DNA from: Brachybacterium sp.
GTDB lineage: Bacteria; Actinomycetota; Actinomycetes; Actinomycetales; Dermabacteraceae
Length of the DNA: 6,003 nucleotides
Reading direction: 5' to 3'
Assembly: GCA_030451965.1 (NCBI GenBank)
Contig: JAKDNE010000210.1
Location: forward strand, 1 to 6,003
Made by a program: the position numbers and the translations under genes
Shown here: piece after piece, positions 1 through 5,795 of the stretch
How positions within the stretch are numbered: position 1 is the stretch's first letter
Layout of the letters: every line of letters begins with the position of its first letter
Notes under the pieces: model-generated
Database searches by the model: none
Told to the model about the DNA's origin: nothing
The model's input: only the letters and a program-made list of their open reading frames with translations

Positions 1-16
1 CGTCGTACGGGGCGTC

Positions 17-103
17 TCAGCGGCTGAAGATGCCCAGCGGAGCATCGCGGAACCAGGCAGGCAGACGCTGCGGGAGCGTCTCCCACCTCTTGGTATCGGG
101 CAT
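17..103 (-). pseudogene. Broken 5' end of a probable GH29 alpha-L-fucosidase
   Basis: A 28-codon reading frame starts at ATG 103 and ends at TGA (17-19). An in-frame stop lies seven codons upstream of the ATG, so the start is well defined, and a weak AGAGAG ribosome binding site precedes it. The peptide begins MPDTKRWETL and continues with LPAWFRDAPLGIFSR. This matches the N-terminal pattern of GH29 alpha-L-fucosidases, where Trp-Glu-x-Leu is followed by Pro-x-Trp-Phe, then Ala-Lys-Phe-Gly-Ile-Phe-Ile-His-Trp-Gly. Here the family's His, which contacts fucose, is Arg, the Trp is the TGA stop, and the next Gly is Asp. After the stop the frame reads D-A-P-Y-D to the window edge, only loosely like the family. 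The family assignment is from remembered consensus. I infer a decaying gene whose remainder would lie to the left of the window. A sequencing error, or a 28-aa real peptide, is also possible. Confidence 0.45.
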
Positions 104-162
104 CGGGGTCCAGCTCTCTCAGGGTCGGGAGGGGGTCGGACACCTCCACGGAATACGCAAGA

Positions 163-1764
163 ATGTGCCGCATGGGCATCGTGGTGACATACCTGGCCGT
201 GATCTTCGGTGGCGGGCTGATCGCGCGAGCGGTCAAGCTCCCGCCGCTGATCGGCTTCCTCGGCGCCGGATTCGCGCTGAACGCGCTCGAGGTGGAGCAG
301 GTCGATGCGCTATCGGTGCTCGCGGACATCGGGGTGACCCTGATGCTCTTCGCGATCGGGCTGCGGCTCGATCTGCGCAGTCTGCTCGGCAAGCACGTGT
401 GGGTCACCGCCGGGGCGCACATGCTGCTCCTGACGGGCATCGGCACCCTGTTCCTGGCGGGGATGACCGCTCTGGGCATCCTCGGCCCCGAGTCATGGCA
501 GGTGCTCGCGACGATGGCCCTGGTGCTGTCGTTCTCGAGCACCATCTTCGTGGTGAAGATCCTGCAGGAGCGCGGCGACGAGCAGGCTCTCTACGGCAGC
601 ATCTGCATCGGCGTGCTCATCATGCAGGACATCGCGGCCGTCGTGGTCATCTCGATCTCCCGCGGGCAGGCACCGAGCGTGTACTCGCTCGGCCTGCTGG
701 TGCTCGTCCCGGTGCTGTATTGGGGGACGAGGAACTGGTACCGGCTCGGTCACGGGGACCTGGGCGCGCTGTTCGGCATCGCGATGGCTCTGATCCCCGG
801 GTACGCGCTCTTCGAGTGGCTGGGCCTATCCGGAAGCCTCGGCGCCCTGGTCATGGGGCTCGTCCTCGCCCCGCATCCCGGTGCGGATCAGCTCTCGCAT
901 TCGCTGTTCACGGTGAAGGAGCTGCTACTGGTGGGCTTCTTCGTCACGATCGGGTTCGCAGGCCTGCCCACCTGGCACAACGTCACCGTCGCGGCAGTGC
1001 TGCTGCTGCTCCTGCCCGTGCACGCCCTGGCGTACTGGGGGCTGTTGTGGCTGCTCGGGATGCGCAATCGCACCAGCGTGCTCTCGGCCCTGCTGCTGTC
1101 GAACTACTCCGAGTTCGCGCTGATCATCGCCGCGACGGGGGTCTCCGCCGGCTGGCTCTCGCCGCACTGGCTGCTGTCGCTGTCGCTCGCGGTCTCTGCG
1201 GGGTTCATCATCTCCGCCATCGCGAACCCGCGCAGCGTGTCGCTGGCCTCCCGCTTCGCGCAGCGTCTGCCGGCGCGGCCCCCGCACAAGATCCATCCCG
1301 AGGACCGACCCATCGAGCTCGGCACGGCGACCGCGATCGTGCTGGGCATGGGACGCGTCGGCTACGCCACGTACCAGCAGCTCAGCGATGCCCACGGCTT
1401 TACCGTGCTGGGTGTCGAACACGATCCGCTGCGCGTGCACAAGCTGCGCGAGCTCGGAGTCAACGTCGTCGAGGGCGATGCCACCGACTACGACTTCTGG
1501 ACCCGGCTGATGGGGTCCAGCACGGTGCGCATCGTCGTGCTGGCCATGCCCGCCCAGCACGCCAACATCGGTGCGCTGCGCGAACTGCGCAGCTTCGGCT
1601 ACGGACAGGTCACCGTGGCCGCGGTCGCGTCCTACCAGGAGGACATCGAGGAGCTCCAGGGGCTCGGACTCGACGCGGTCATCCGCCTGTACGAAGGCGC
1701 CGGGGAGACGCTCGCGGACCGTTCCGTCACCGCGGATCGCCAGGTCCGCTCCGCTGAGTCCTGA
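163..1764 (+). CDS. Kef/YbaL-type (CPA2) cation:proton antiporter with RCK domain
   Basis: The 533-aa integral membrane protein probably exchanges K+ or Na+ for H+ across the cytoplasmic membrane. Residues 1-360 are a CPA2 exchanger domain of many hydrophobic helices. It opens with LPPLIGFLGAGF (26-37), the family's LPxxxGYLxAG region. It then has SSTIFVVKILQERG (125-138) and the ion-binding Gln155-Asp156 in IMQDIAAV, as in Kef proteins, followed by FFVTIGFAGL (259-268) and SNYSEFALII (313-322). Residues 388-520 are a TrkA-N/RCK nucleotide-binding domain with GMGRVG (395-400), an acidic residue after strand 2 (E419) and GDATD (438-442). No TrkA-C domain follows, so the size is close to E. coli YbaL. 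The start is uncertain: ATG 163, ATG 172 and GTG 181/184 are all possible, and none has a good Shine-Dalgarno. No frame upstream looks like extra antiporter sequence. Gating by NAD(H) or another ligand of the RCK domain is inferred from the family. The exact cation cannot be read from sequence. Confidence 0.9.
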   Translation: MCRMGIVVTYLAVIFGGGLIARAVKLPPLIGFLGAGFALNALEVEQVDALSVLADIGVTLMLFAIGLRLDLRSLLGKHVWVTAGAHMLLLTGIGTLFLAGMTALGILGPESWQVLATMALVLSFSSTIFVVKILQERGDEQALYGSICIGVLIMQDIAAVVVISISRGQAPSVYSLGLLVLVPVLYWGTRNWYRLGHGDLGALFGIAMALIPGYALFEWLGLSGSLGALVMGLVLAPHPGADQLSHSLFTVKELLLVGFFVTIGFAGLPTWHNVTVAAVLLLLLPVHALAYWGLLWLLGMRNRTSVLSALLLSNYSEFALIIAATGVSAGWLSPHWLLSLSLAVSAGFIISAIANPRSVSLASRFAQRLPARPPHKIHPEDRPIELGTATAIVLGMGRVGYATYQQLSDAHGFTVLGVEHDPLRVHKLRELGVNVVEGDATDYDFWTRLMGSSTVRIVVLAMPAQHANIGALRELRSFGYGQVTVAAVASYQEDIEELQGLGLDAVIRLYEGAGETLADRSVTADRQVRSAES

Positions 1765-1801
1765 TTCTGGTCCGTCCCCGCTCTGCCGCCGCCGCGCGGC
1801 C

Positions 1802-2119
1802 TCAGCTCATCATGCGCTTGCCGCGCTGGGCGGCCTTGTCGCGGATCCCCTGCACCATGCGTCCGAGGCCGGAGGTGTCCTCCTCCTCCGCGGGGGTCTC
1901 GACGAAGTCGACGATGGAGCGCATGGTCGCCAGGTCGATGCTGGGCAGGCCCTCCGCCAGTTCCTGCCCGATCCGGGCACCGACCAGCTTCTCGAGGTTC
2001 TCGGAGGCCTCGGCGCCGCGGGTCTCGCGCGCGTTCTCGAGCCGCCGGTGAAGGAGCGCGGCGGCAACGGGGGAGGCGGGAATCGGGTCGGGGTGGCCGG
2101 CGACGGTGATCTGGTCCAT
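1802..2119 (-). CDS. Conserved-looking 105-aa protein of unknown function
   Basis: I do not recognise a family. The 105-aa protein begins MDQITVAGHP and ends with a basic tail (KAAQRGKRMMS). Residues 15-60 are mostly helix-forming with many Arg and Glu (LLHRRLENARETRG, ENLEKLVGARIGQELAEGL). A segment around 62-75 reads IDLATMRSIVDFVE, and an acidic patch (PAEEED) precedes GLGRMVQGIRDKA. There is no signal peptide, membrane segment or cysteine, so a soluble cytoplasmic protein is likely. The gene is supported by a strong ribosome binding site seven bases before the ATG. It is convergent with the antiporter, with 37 bases between the stops. It lies 168 bases after the ctpG stop on the same strand and could be read through from that operon or use its own promoter in the gap. 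A second minus-strand frame through the same region lacks comparable start signals. Confidence 0.75.
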   Translation of the reverse strand: MDQITVAGHPDPIPASPVAAALLHRRLENARETRGAEASENLEKLVGARIGQELAEGLPSIDLATMRSIVDFVETPAEEEDTSGLGRMVQGIRDKAAQRGKRMMS

Positions 2120-2126
2120 GGTGCGT

Positions 2127-2132
2127 TCCTCC
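2127..2132 (-). promoter_or_regulatory. Strong ribosome binding site of the 105-aa gene
   Basis: On the minus strand the sequence is GGAGGA followed by seven bases and ATG (2117-2119). This is a near-ideal Shine-Dalgarno and spacing. It decides both the start and the reality of this short gene. Confidence 0.8.
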
Positions 2133-2195
2133 GGTCGAGAACCTCCGCGCGTGATCAGGAGTGCAGCGCGTGGGTGCCGGACTGCTGCGGCCGGC

Positions 2196-2231
2196 TGGTC
2201 AGCACAGTACCGGGATTCCCGCGGAGTTCAC
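2196..2231 (-). promoter_or_regulatory. Possible promoter and half-operator of the 105-aa gene
   Basis: On the minus strand, GTGAAC (2231-2226) is followed by 16 bases and TACTGT (2209-2204), which fits a weak -35 and an actinobacterial TAnnnT -10. Just downstream of the -10 is CTGACCA (2202-2196), identical to the half-site repeated at the cmtR promoter. The match extends to nine bases, TGCTGACCA. The spacer holds the short inverted repeat CGGGA-T-TCCCG (2211-2221). All of this is pattern matching. The -35 matches only three consensus positions, and a 7-base word is expected about once by chance in a window this size. Confidence 0.25.
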
Positions 2232-2286
2232 GACGACGTCGGAGGACGGGACGATGGGCTGCAGGACACCGTGAGCACATGAGCTC

Positions 2287-4335
2287 TCACCCGACCGGCA
2301 CCCCGCTCCGCTGTGCGTCCCCGGATCGGGCGCCGACTTCACGCCGGCCACGCTCCCCACCCCCGGCACGCGCGGCGCGCATGCCGTTGGCGATGACGAC
2401 GACCTCGGCCGCCTCGTGGATCAGCACCACGGCAGCCAGGCCCAGCACCCCGAAGAGCGCCAGCGGGAAGAGCACCACGATGATCGCGAGCGCGAGGGCG
2501 ATGTTCCCGGTCATGATCCGGCGTCCGCGGCGGGCGTGGGCGAGCGCGCCGGGGAGCTGCTGCAGCTCGGTGCCGGTGAAGACGACATCGGCCGATTCCA
2601 CGGCGGCGGCCGTGCCGGTGACGCCGATCGCGATCCCGACGGTCGCCGAGGCGAGGGCCGGGGCGTCGTTGATGCCGTCGCCGACCATCGCCGTCGGCGC
2701 CTCTGCGGCGAGCCGGCGGACGTGGGCGGCCTTGTCGGCCGGCAGCTGCTCGGCGTGGACCTCGTCGATCCCCGCCTCGTCGGCGATCGCGCGGGCGGTG
2801 AGGGCGTGGTCGCCGGTGAGCATCACGGTGCGGATCCCCTGGGCATGCAGGGCGGCGACCGTCTCGATCGCCTCGGGGCGCAGTTCATCGCGCACCCCGA
2901 GCGCGCCGATCACGCGGCCGTCCTCCTCGACCACGATGAGGCTCATCCCATGGCCGGCCATGTCCTCGGTGCGGGTGGCGAGCGGGCCGGGGGCGATCCA
3001 GCGCGGACTGCCCACCCGGATCGTGCGTCCGGCGACCTGGCCGGTGACGCCGCGGCCCGGGGATTCCTGCACGTCTGCGGCTGCCGCAGCACCCTCCCCC
3101 GTGGCATCGGCTGCGGCGAGGACGGCGCCGGCCAGCGGGTGGGAGCTGCTGGATTCCAGGGCGGCGGCGAGCGCGAGGATCTCCTCGCGGCGGCGGCCCT
3201 CGGCGGTCGCGACCTCCACCACCTGCGGCTCATTGCGGGTGAGGGTCCCGGTCTTGTCCAGGGCGACGGTCCGGATCGTGCCGAGCTGTTCGAAGGCGGC
3301 CCCGGACTTGATCACCACACCGAACCTGCTGGCCGCGCCGATCGAGGAGATCACCGTGACCGGCACCGCGATCGCCATCGCGCAGGGCGAGGCGGCGACC
3401 AGCACCACCAGCGCCCGCTCGATCCAGGTGCCGGGCTCCCCGGTGAACAGGCCGACGAGCGCGACCAGGGCGGAGACCACCAGCACGACAGGCACCAGCG
3501 GTCGGGCGATCCGGTCGGCGAGCCGTGCTCGCTCCCCCTTCGCGGCGTGCGCCTGATCGACCAGGCGCACGATCTGGGTCAGCGAGTTAACGCGGCCGTC
3601 GGCGGTGGCGCGCAGGGACAGCGAGCCGGAACCGTTCAGGGAGCCGGCATGCACCTCGTCGCCCGGGCCCACCTCGACGGGGATCGACTCACCCGTGATC
3701 GCCGAGGTGTCGAGCCAGGAGCGGCCGTCGACGATCACGCCGTCGGTGGCGACCCGGTCGCCGGCGCCGAGCAGGAGCAGATCCCCGGTGCGGAGCTCAG
3801 CGGCGGGGACGATCTCGGGACCGGTGGCACGGGAGACGCGCGCGGTCTCGGGGATCAGTGCGAGCAGGGAGCGCAGCCCCTGTTTCGCGCGGTCCATCGA
3901 ACGGTCCTCGAGCGCCTCGGCGAGGGAGAACAGGAAGGCGAGGGCCGCCGCCTCCCCGACGTGGCCGAGCAGCACTGCGCCCAGCGCCGCAAGGGTCATC
4001 AGCAGCCCGACACCGAGCCGGGTGAGGCCACGGCCCTGCACCAGGCGGGTCAGAGTGCCGGGCACGAAGGTCCAGGCACCGGCGGCGAGCGCCAGGGCGT
4101 GCACGACGAGCCCGGCGAGGTCCAGGCCCGTCCAGACCAGCAGCAGGCCGGTCACCCACAGCGCACCGGCGGCCAGCGGCAGCGCCAGGGAGCGGTCCCG
4201 CCACCACGGCGTGCGGTCCTCGAGCTCGAGCGTCTCGTCAGGGGCAGCCGGGGCGGCGGAGTCGCAACAGGCATCCGCGACGTGCGGCACGGGCGGTGGG
4301 GCCGTCGTGACCGGGCCGCAGCAGTCGTCGCTCAT
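2287..4335 (-). CDS. ctpG: CtpG-like heavy-metal P1B-type ATPase (Cd/Pb efflux)
   Basis: The 682-aa membrane pump probably exports Cd(II), Pb(II) or similar ions at the cost of ATP. About eight membrane segments are visible (near 49-70, 72-93, 104-124, 126-143, 280-298, 305-327, 612-632 and 633-651). The actuator motif TGES is at 214-217. The phosphorylation motif DKTGT is at 360-364 with D360. The nucleotide-domain His-Pro is at 399-400, TGD at 507-509 and GDGINDAP at 552-559. The intramembrane metal motif is SPC (316-318), not the usual CPC. The last helix reads VLIHEAAEVVVIANGMR, very like M. tuberculosis CtpG. The N-terminus has no HMA domain, only two Cys pairs (5-6 and 23-24), the second in a DACCD motif also present in CtpG. 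I chose ATG 4335 over the upstream ATG 4389 because GGAGA sits seven bases before it and it overlaps the cmtR stop as ATGA. The 30-residue tail is basic and Gly-rich. Metal specificity is inferred. Confidence 0.88.
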   Translation of the reverse strand: MSDDCCGPVTTAPPPVPHVADACCDSAAPAAPDETLELEDRTPWWRDRSLALPLAAGALWVTGLLLVWTGLDLAGLVVHALALAAGAWTFVPGTLTRLVQGRGLTRLGVGLLMTLAALGAVLLGHVGEAAALAFLFSLAEALEDRSMDRAKQGLRSLLALIPETARVSRATGPEIVPAAELRTGDLLLLGAGDRVATDGVIVDGRSWLDTSAITGESIPVEVGPGDEVHAGSLNGSGSLSLRATADGRVNSLTQIVRLVDQAHAAKGERARLADRIARPLVPVVLVVSALVALVGLFTGEPGTWIERALVVLVAASPCAMAIAVPVTVISSIGAASRFGVVIKSGAAFEQLGTIRTVALDKTGTLTRNEPQVVEVATAEGRRREEILALAAALESSSSHPLAGAVLAAADATGEGAAAAADVQESPGRGVTGQVAGRTIRVGSPRWIAPGPLATRTEDMAGHGMSLIVVEEDGRVIGALGVRDELRPEAIETVAALHAQGIRTVMLTGDHALTARAIADEAGIDEVHAEQLPADKAAHVRRLAAEAPTAMVGDGINDAPALASATVGIAIGVTGTAAAVESADVVFTGTELQQLPGALAHARRGRRIMTGNIALALAIIVVLFPLALFGVLGLAAVVLIHEAAEVVVIANGMRAARAGGGERGRREVGARSGDAQRSGVPVG

Positions 4336-4706
4336 CGGACTGTCTCCGCGAGGTCGGCCGAGGTGCCGCAGCACAGCGGGACCGTGCACTGCTCATCGGT
4401 GCACGGGAGCCCGTCGTCCACCGCCAGCACCGTCCCCACCAGGGCGCCGAGCGCGGCGGTGAGGTGCGCGTCGGCGATCTCGTAGCGGGTGCGTCGACCC
4501 TCCGGGACGGAGACGACGATCCCGCAGCCGCGCAGGCACGCCAGATGGTTCGAGACGTTCGTGCGGGTCAGGTCCAGTTCGGTGGCCAGCACGGCCGGGT
4601 AGCCGGGCTCCTCGAGCAGGGACAGCAGGATGCGGGAGCGGGTGGGATCAGCCATCGCGCGGCCCAGCCGGTTCATGACGTCGAGACGAGAAGCTTTGGT
4701 CAGCAT
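4332..4706 (-). CDS. cmtR: CmtR-type ArsR/SmtB repressor sensing Cd(II)/Pb(II)
   Basis: The 124-aa winged-helix repressor probably dimerises on its own promoter and lets go when thiophilic metal binds. The N-terminal half has the ArsR pattern RLGRAMADPTRSRILLSLL (13-31), and the helix-turn-helix spans about 39-62 with LTRTNVSNHLACLRGCG. The wing (about 63-77) reads IVVSVPEGRRTRYEI. In M. tuberculosis CmtR the Cd/Pb ligands are Cys57, Cys61 and Cys102, and this protein has Cys at exactly 57, 61 and 102. It then differs: the tail has three further cysteines (C107, C112, C113) in PCTDEQCTVPLCCG. Its stop overlaps the ctpG start by four bases, so the pair is one transcription unit, as with cmtR and the neighbouring ATPase gene (cmtA/ctpG) in mycobacteria. 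The ATG at 4704-4706 has no Shine-Dalgarno and fits a leaderless mRNA. Confidence 0.92.
   Translation of the reverse strand: MLTKASRLDVMNRLGRAMADPTRSRILLSLLEEPGYPAVLATELDLTRTNVSNHLACLRGCGIVVSVPEGRRTRYEIADAHLTAALGALVGTVLAVDDGLPCTDEQCTVPLCCGTSADLAETVR
4343..4347 (-). promoter_or_regulatory. Ribosome binding site that sets the ctpG start
   Basis: On the minus strand GGAGA lies seven bases before ATG 4335, inside the last codons of cmtR. Together with the ATGA stop/start overlap it favours this start, and translational coupling of the two genes, over the in-frame ATG 54 bases upstream. Confidence 0.7.
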
Positions 4707-4735
4707 GCACTGACCATACAGGAATCGCTGACCAT
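4697..4735 (-). promoter_or_regulatory. cmtR-ctpG promoter and operator repeats
   Basis: Three copies of one 7-base half-site cluster here. On the plus strand they are TGGTCAG (4697-4703), CTGACCA (4710-4716) and CTGACCA (4728-4734). The first two form a perfect 7-bp inverted repeat with a six-base centre that holds the cmtR start codon. The last two are direct repeats spaced 18 bases apart. On the minus strand TATGGT (4718-4713) is six bases before the ATG, which fits a TAnnnT -10 of a leaderless transcript starting at the A of ATG. No convincing -35 is seen. A dimeric ArsR repressor bound here would cover the -10 and the start site. The repeats are seen directly; their role as the CmtR operator is inferred. 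Confidence 0.6.
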
Positions 4736-4763
4736 TCCGGGCGCGTCACCTTGGCGCCACCCG

Positions 4764-5795
4764 TCAGCCGCTCAGCACCCCTTCGAGGTCCGAGGCGTCC
4801 ACCAGCGGGTCGTCCAGGTCCACGGTGAGGCGGGAGCGAGCCATCAGCCGGGCGGTGCCGGTGATCGTCGAGTCCCAGGCCGGGAAGGCGCCCACGGCGG
4901 CGGGCCCGAGCACAGCGCCGACGAAGCGGTTGCCGCGCGGGGAGATCGTCTCCAGGGTCTCGCCGGGCCCGAGCTCGCCGTCACCGGCCATCAGTGCGAG
5001 CCGCGCGGAGGTGCCGGTGCCCGTCGGACTGCGGCAGATCACGCCGGGGTGCACGTAGGTGGCCGAGCGGGATTCGATGCTGCCGTCCTCCCGGGTGCGC
5101 ACCCGGCCCATGAAGTGGACGAACGGCAGCGGGCCCACGTCCCCCAACGACGGGTGCTCCTGGCGCAGCCCGGGCCGGGCCGTGCGCACGAAGGCATCCC
5201 CGAAGGCGGCCAGCGCAATCTGCTCGTCGGCCGTGAGCTCGAAGCCGTGGTCCGCGGCGCGGATCATCGCGTAGTAGGCCCCGCTCCACACCAGGTCGAA
5301 TCCCACCCGTCCGTACTCGGGCACCTCGACGCTCAGGCCGCGCTCGGCGACGTAGGCGGGCTCGCCCTGGGTGGTGACCGACTCGACCCGTCCGTCGACC
5401 GTGCGGGCGGTGATCCGGGCGAGGCCCGCCGGGGACTCCAGGACGATCCGCTGCTCGCCGCCGGTCATCTCGAGGATCCCGCTCTCCAGCAGGGCGGTGG
5501 CGACGCAGAGCGTGTTGGAGCCGGAGTACATGGGGTACCCCATCGCCTCCATGATGATGTAGCCGGCCTGTGCCTGGGGATGGCTGGGCGGGACGATCAG
5601 GTCCACCGACATCGCCGGGTCGCCGTACGGCTCCGAGAGCAGCAGGCGCCGCAGCCCGTCCCCCTCGCGCTGCAGCCAGCGGGCCTGCTCGAGCACGCTC
5701 GCACCGGGAAGTGCCCGGATACCGGCGGTGACCACGCGGCTCACGTCCCCGCCGGACTGCGTGTCGATCAGCTCGATGCTGCGTTCACGGCGCAT
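4764..5795 (-). CDS. Proline racemase / hydroxyproline epimerase superfamily protein with atypical active site
   Basis: The 343-aa length is normal for this family of proline racemases, 4-hydroxyproline 2-epimerases and trans-3-hydroxyproline dehydratases. The start matches the family: IELIDTQSGGDVSRVV (7-22) corresponds to the usual IDxHTGGEPTRVV. In the first catalytic loop the usual Cys-Gly-His-Gly is SGSN (91-94), so the first Cys is Ser91. In the second loop the usual Asp-Arg-Ser-Pro-Cys-Gly-Thr-Gly-Thr is CRSPTGTGT (254-262), so the second Cys is Thr258 and the Asp is Cys254. Glycine-rich anchors and the C-terminal SPRGNRFVG (285-293) remain. Cys/Cys is typical of racemases and epimerases, and Cys/Thr of trans-3-hydroxy-L-proline dehydratase. 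A Ser/Thr pair makes ordinary proline racemization unlikely, and dehydratase-like chemistry is one guess. The gene overlaps the upstream dehydrogenase by 11 bases, so co-expression in an amino-acid or hydroxyproline-type pathway is likely. Confidence 0.82.
   Translation of the reverse strand: MRRERSIELIDTQSGGDVSRVVTAGIRALPGASVLEQARWLQREGDGLRRLLLSEPYGDPAMSVDLIVPPSHPQAQAGYIIMEAMGYPMYSGSNTLCVATALLESGILEMTGGEQRIVLESPAGLARITARTVDGRVESVTTQGEPAYVAERGLSVEVPEYGRVGFDLVWSGAYYAMIRAADHGFELTADEQIALAAFGDAFVRTARPGLRQEHPSLGDVGPLPFVHFMGRVRTREDGSIESRSATYVHPGVICRSPTGTGTSARLALMAGDGELGPGETLETISPRGNRFVGAVLGPAAVGAFPAWDSTITGTARLMARSRLTVDLDDPLVDASDLEGVLSG

Larger units (their letters stand above)
2120..2286 (-). other. 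Intergenic gap between ctpG and the 105-aa gene
   Basis: This 167-base gap has no frame with both a start and a ribosome binding site. It holds the ribosome binding site of the 105-aa gene, a possible promoter with one TGGTCAG half-site (2196-2231), and a 5-bp inverted repeat CGGGA-T-TCCCG (2211-2221). At its right edge, overlapping the ctpG stop, a 5-bp stem (2271-2275 with 2286-2290, ten-base loop) lacks a U-tract and is too weak to call a terminator. Confidence 0.5.

Noticed and set aside
30..1757. A 575-codon open frame overlapping the antiporter in another plus-strand frame
   Set aside because: Its translation is Arg/Ala/Gly/His-rich with no membrane helices or motifs, while the overlapping frame is a clear antiporter. 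Stop codons are rare in shifted frames of GC-rich genes.
1791..1800. GC palindrome GCCGCGCGGC between the convergent antiporter and 105-aa genes
   Set aside because: It is a perfect 10-base palindrome but has no loop and no T-tract. Such words are common at this base composition.
2206..2290. Minus-strand frame ending ...NSAGIPVLC in the gap after ctpG
   Set aside because: The residues look protein-like, but the frame has no ATG/GTG start with a ribosome site, is about 30 codons long, and overlaps the ctpG stop out of frame.
2271..2290. Hairpin at the ctpG stop codon
   Set aside because: A 5-bp stem with a ten-base loop and no U-run is too weak to be called a terminator.
4336..4389. Extension of ctpG by 18 residues to ATG 4389
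   Set aside because: The extra residues overlap cmtR codons deeply and lack homology. ATG 4335 has a ribosome binding site and an ATGA junction.
1571..4485. Very long plus-strand frames (661 and 689 codons) opposite ctpG
   Set aside because: They are antisense to an ATPase with every expected motif. Their low-complexity Ser/Ala/Pro or Gly/Asp/His composition is typical of GC-driven shadows.
4739..4758. GGCGC...GCGCC stem between the racemase-family gene and cmtR
   Set aside because: It has only about five pairs with no U-tract; the position suits a terminator but the structure is not convincing.
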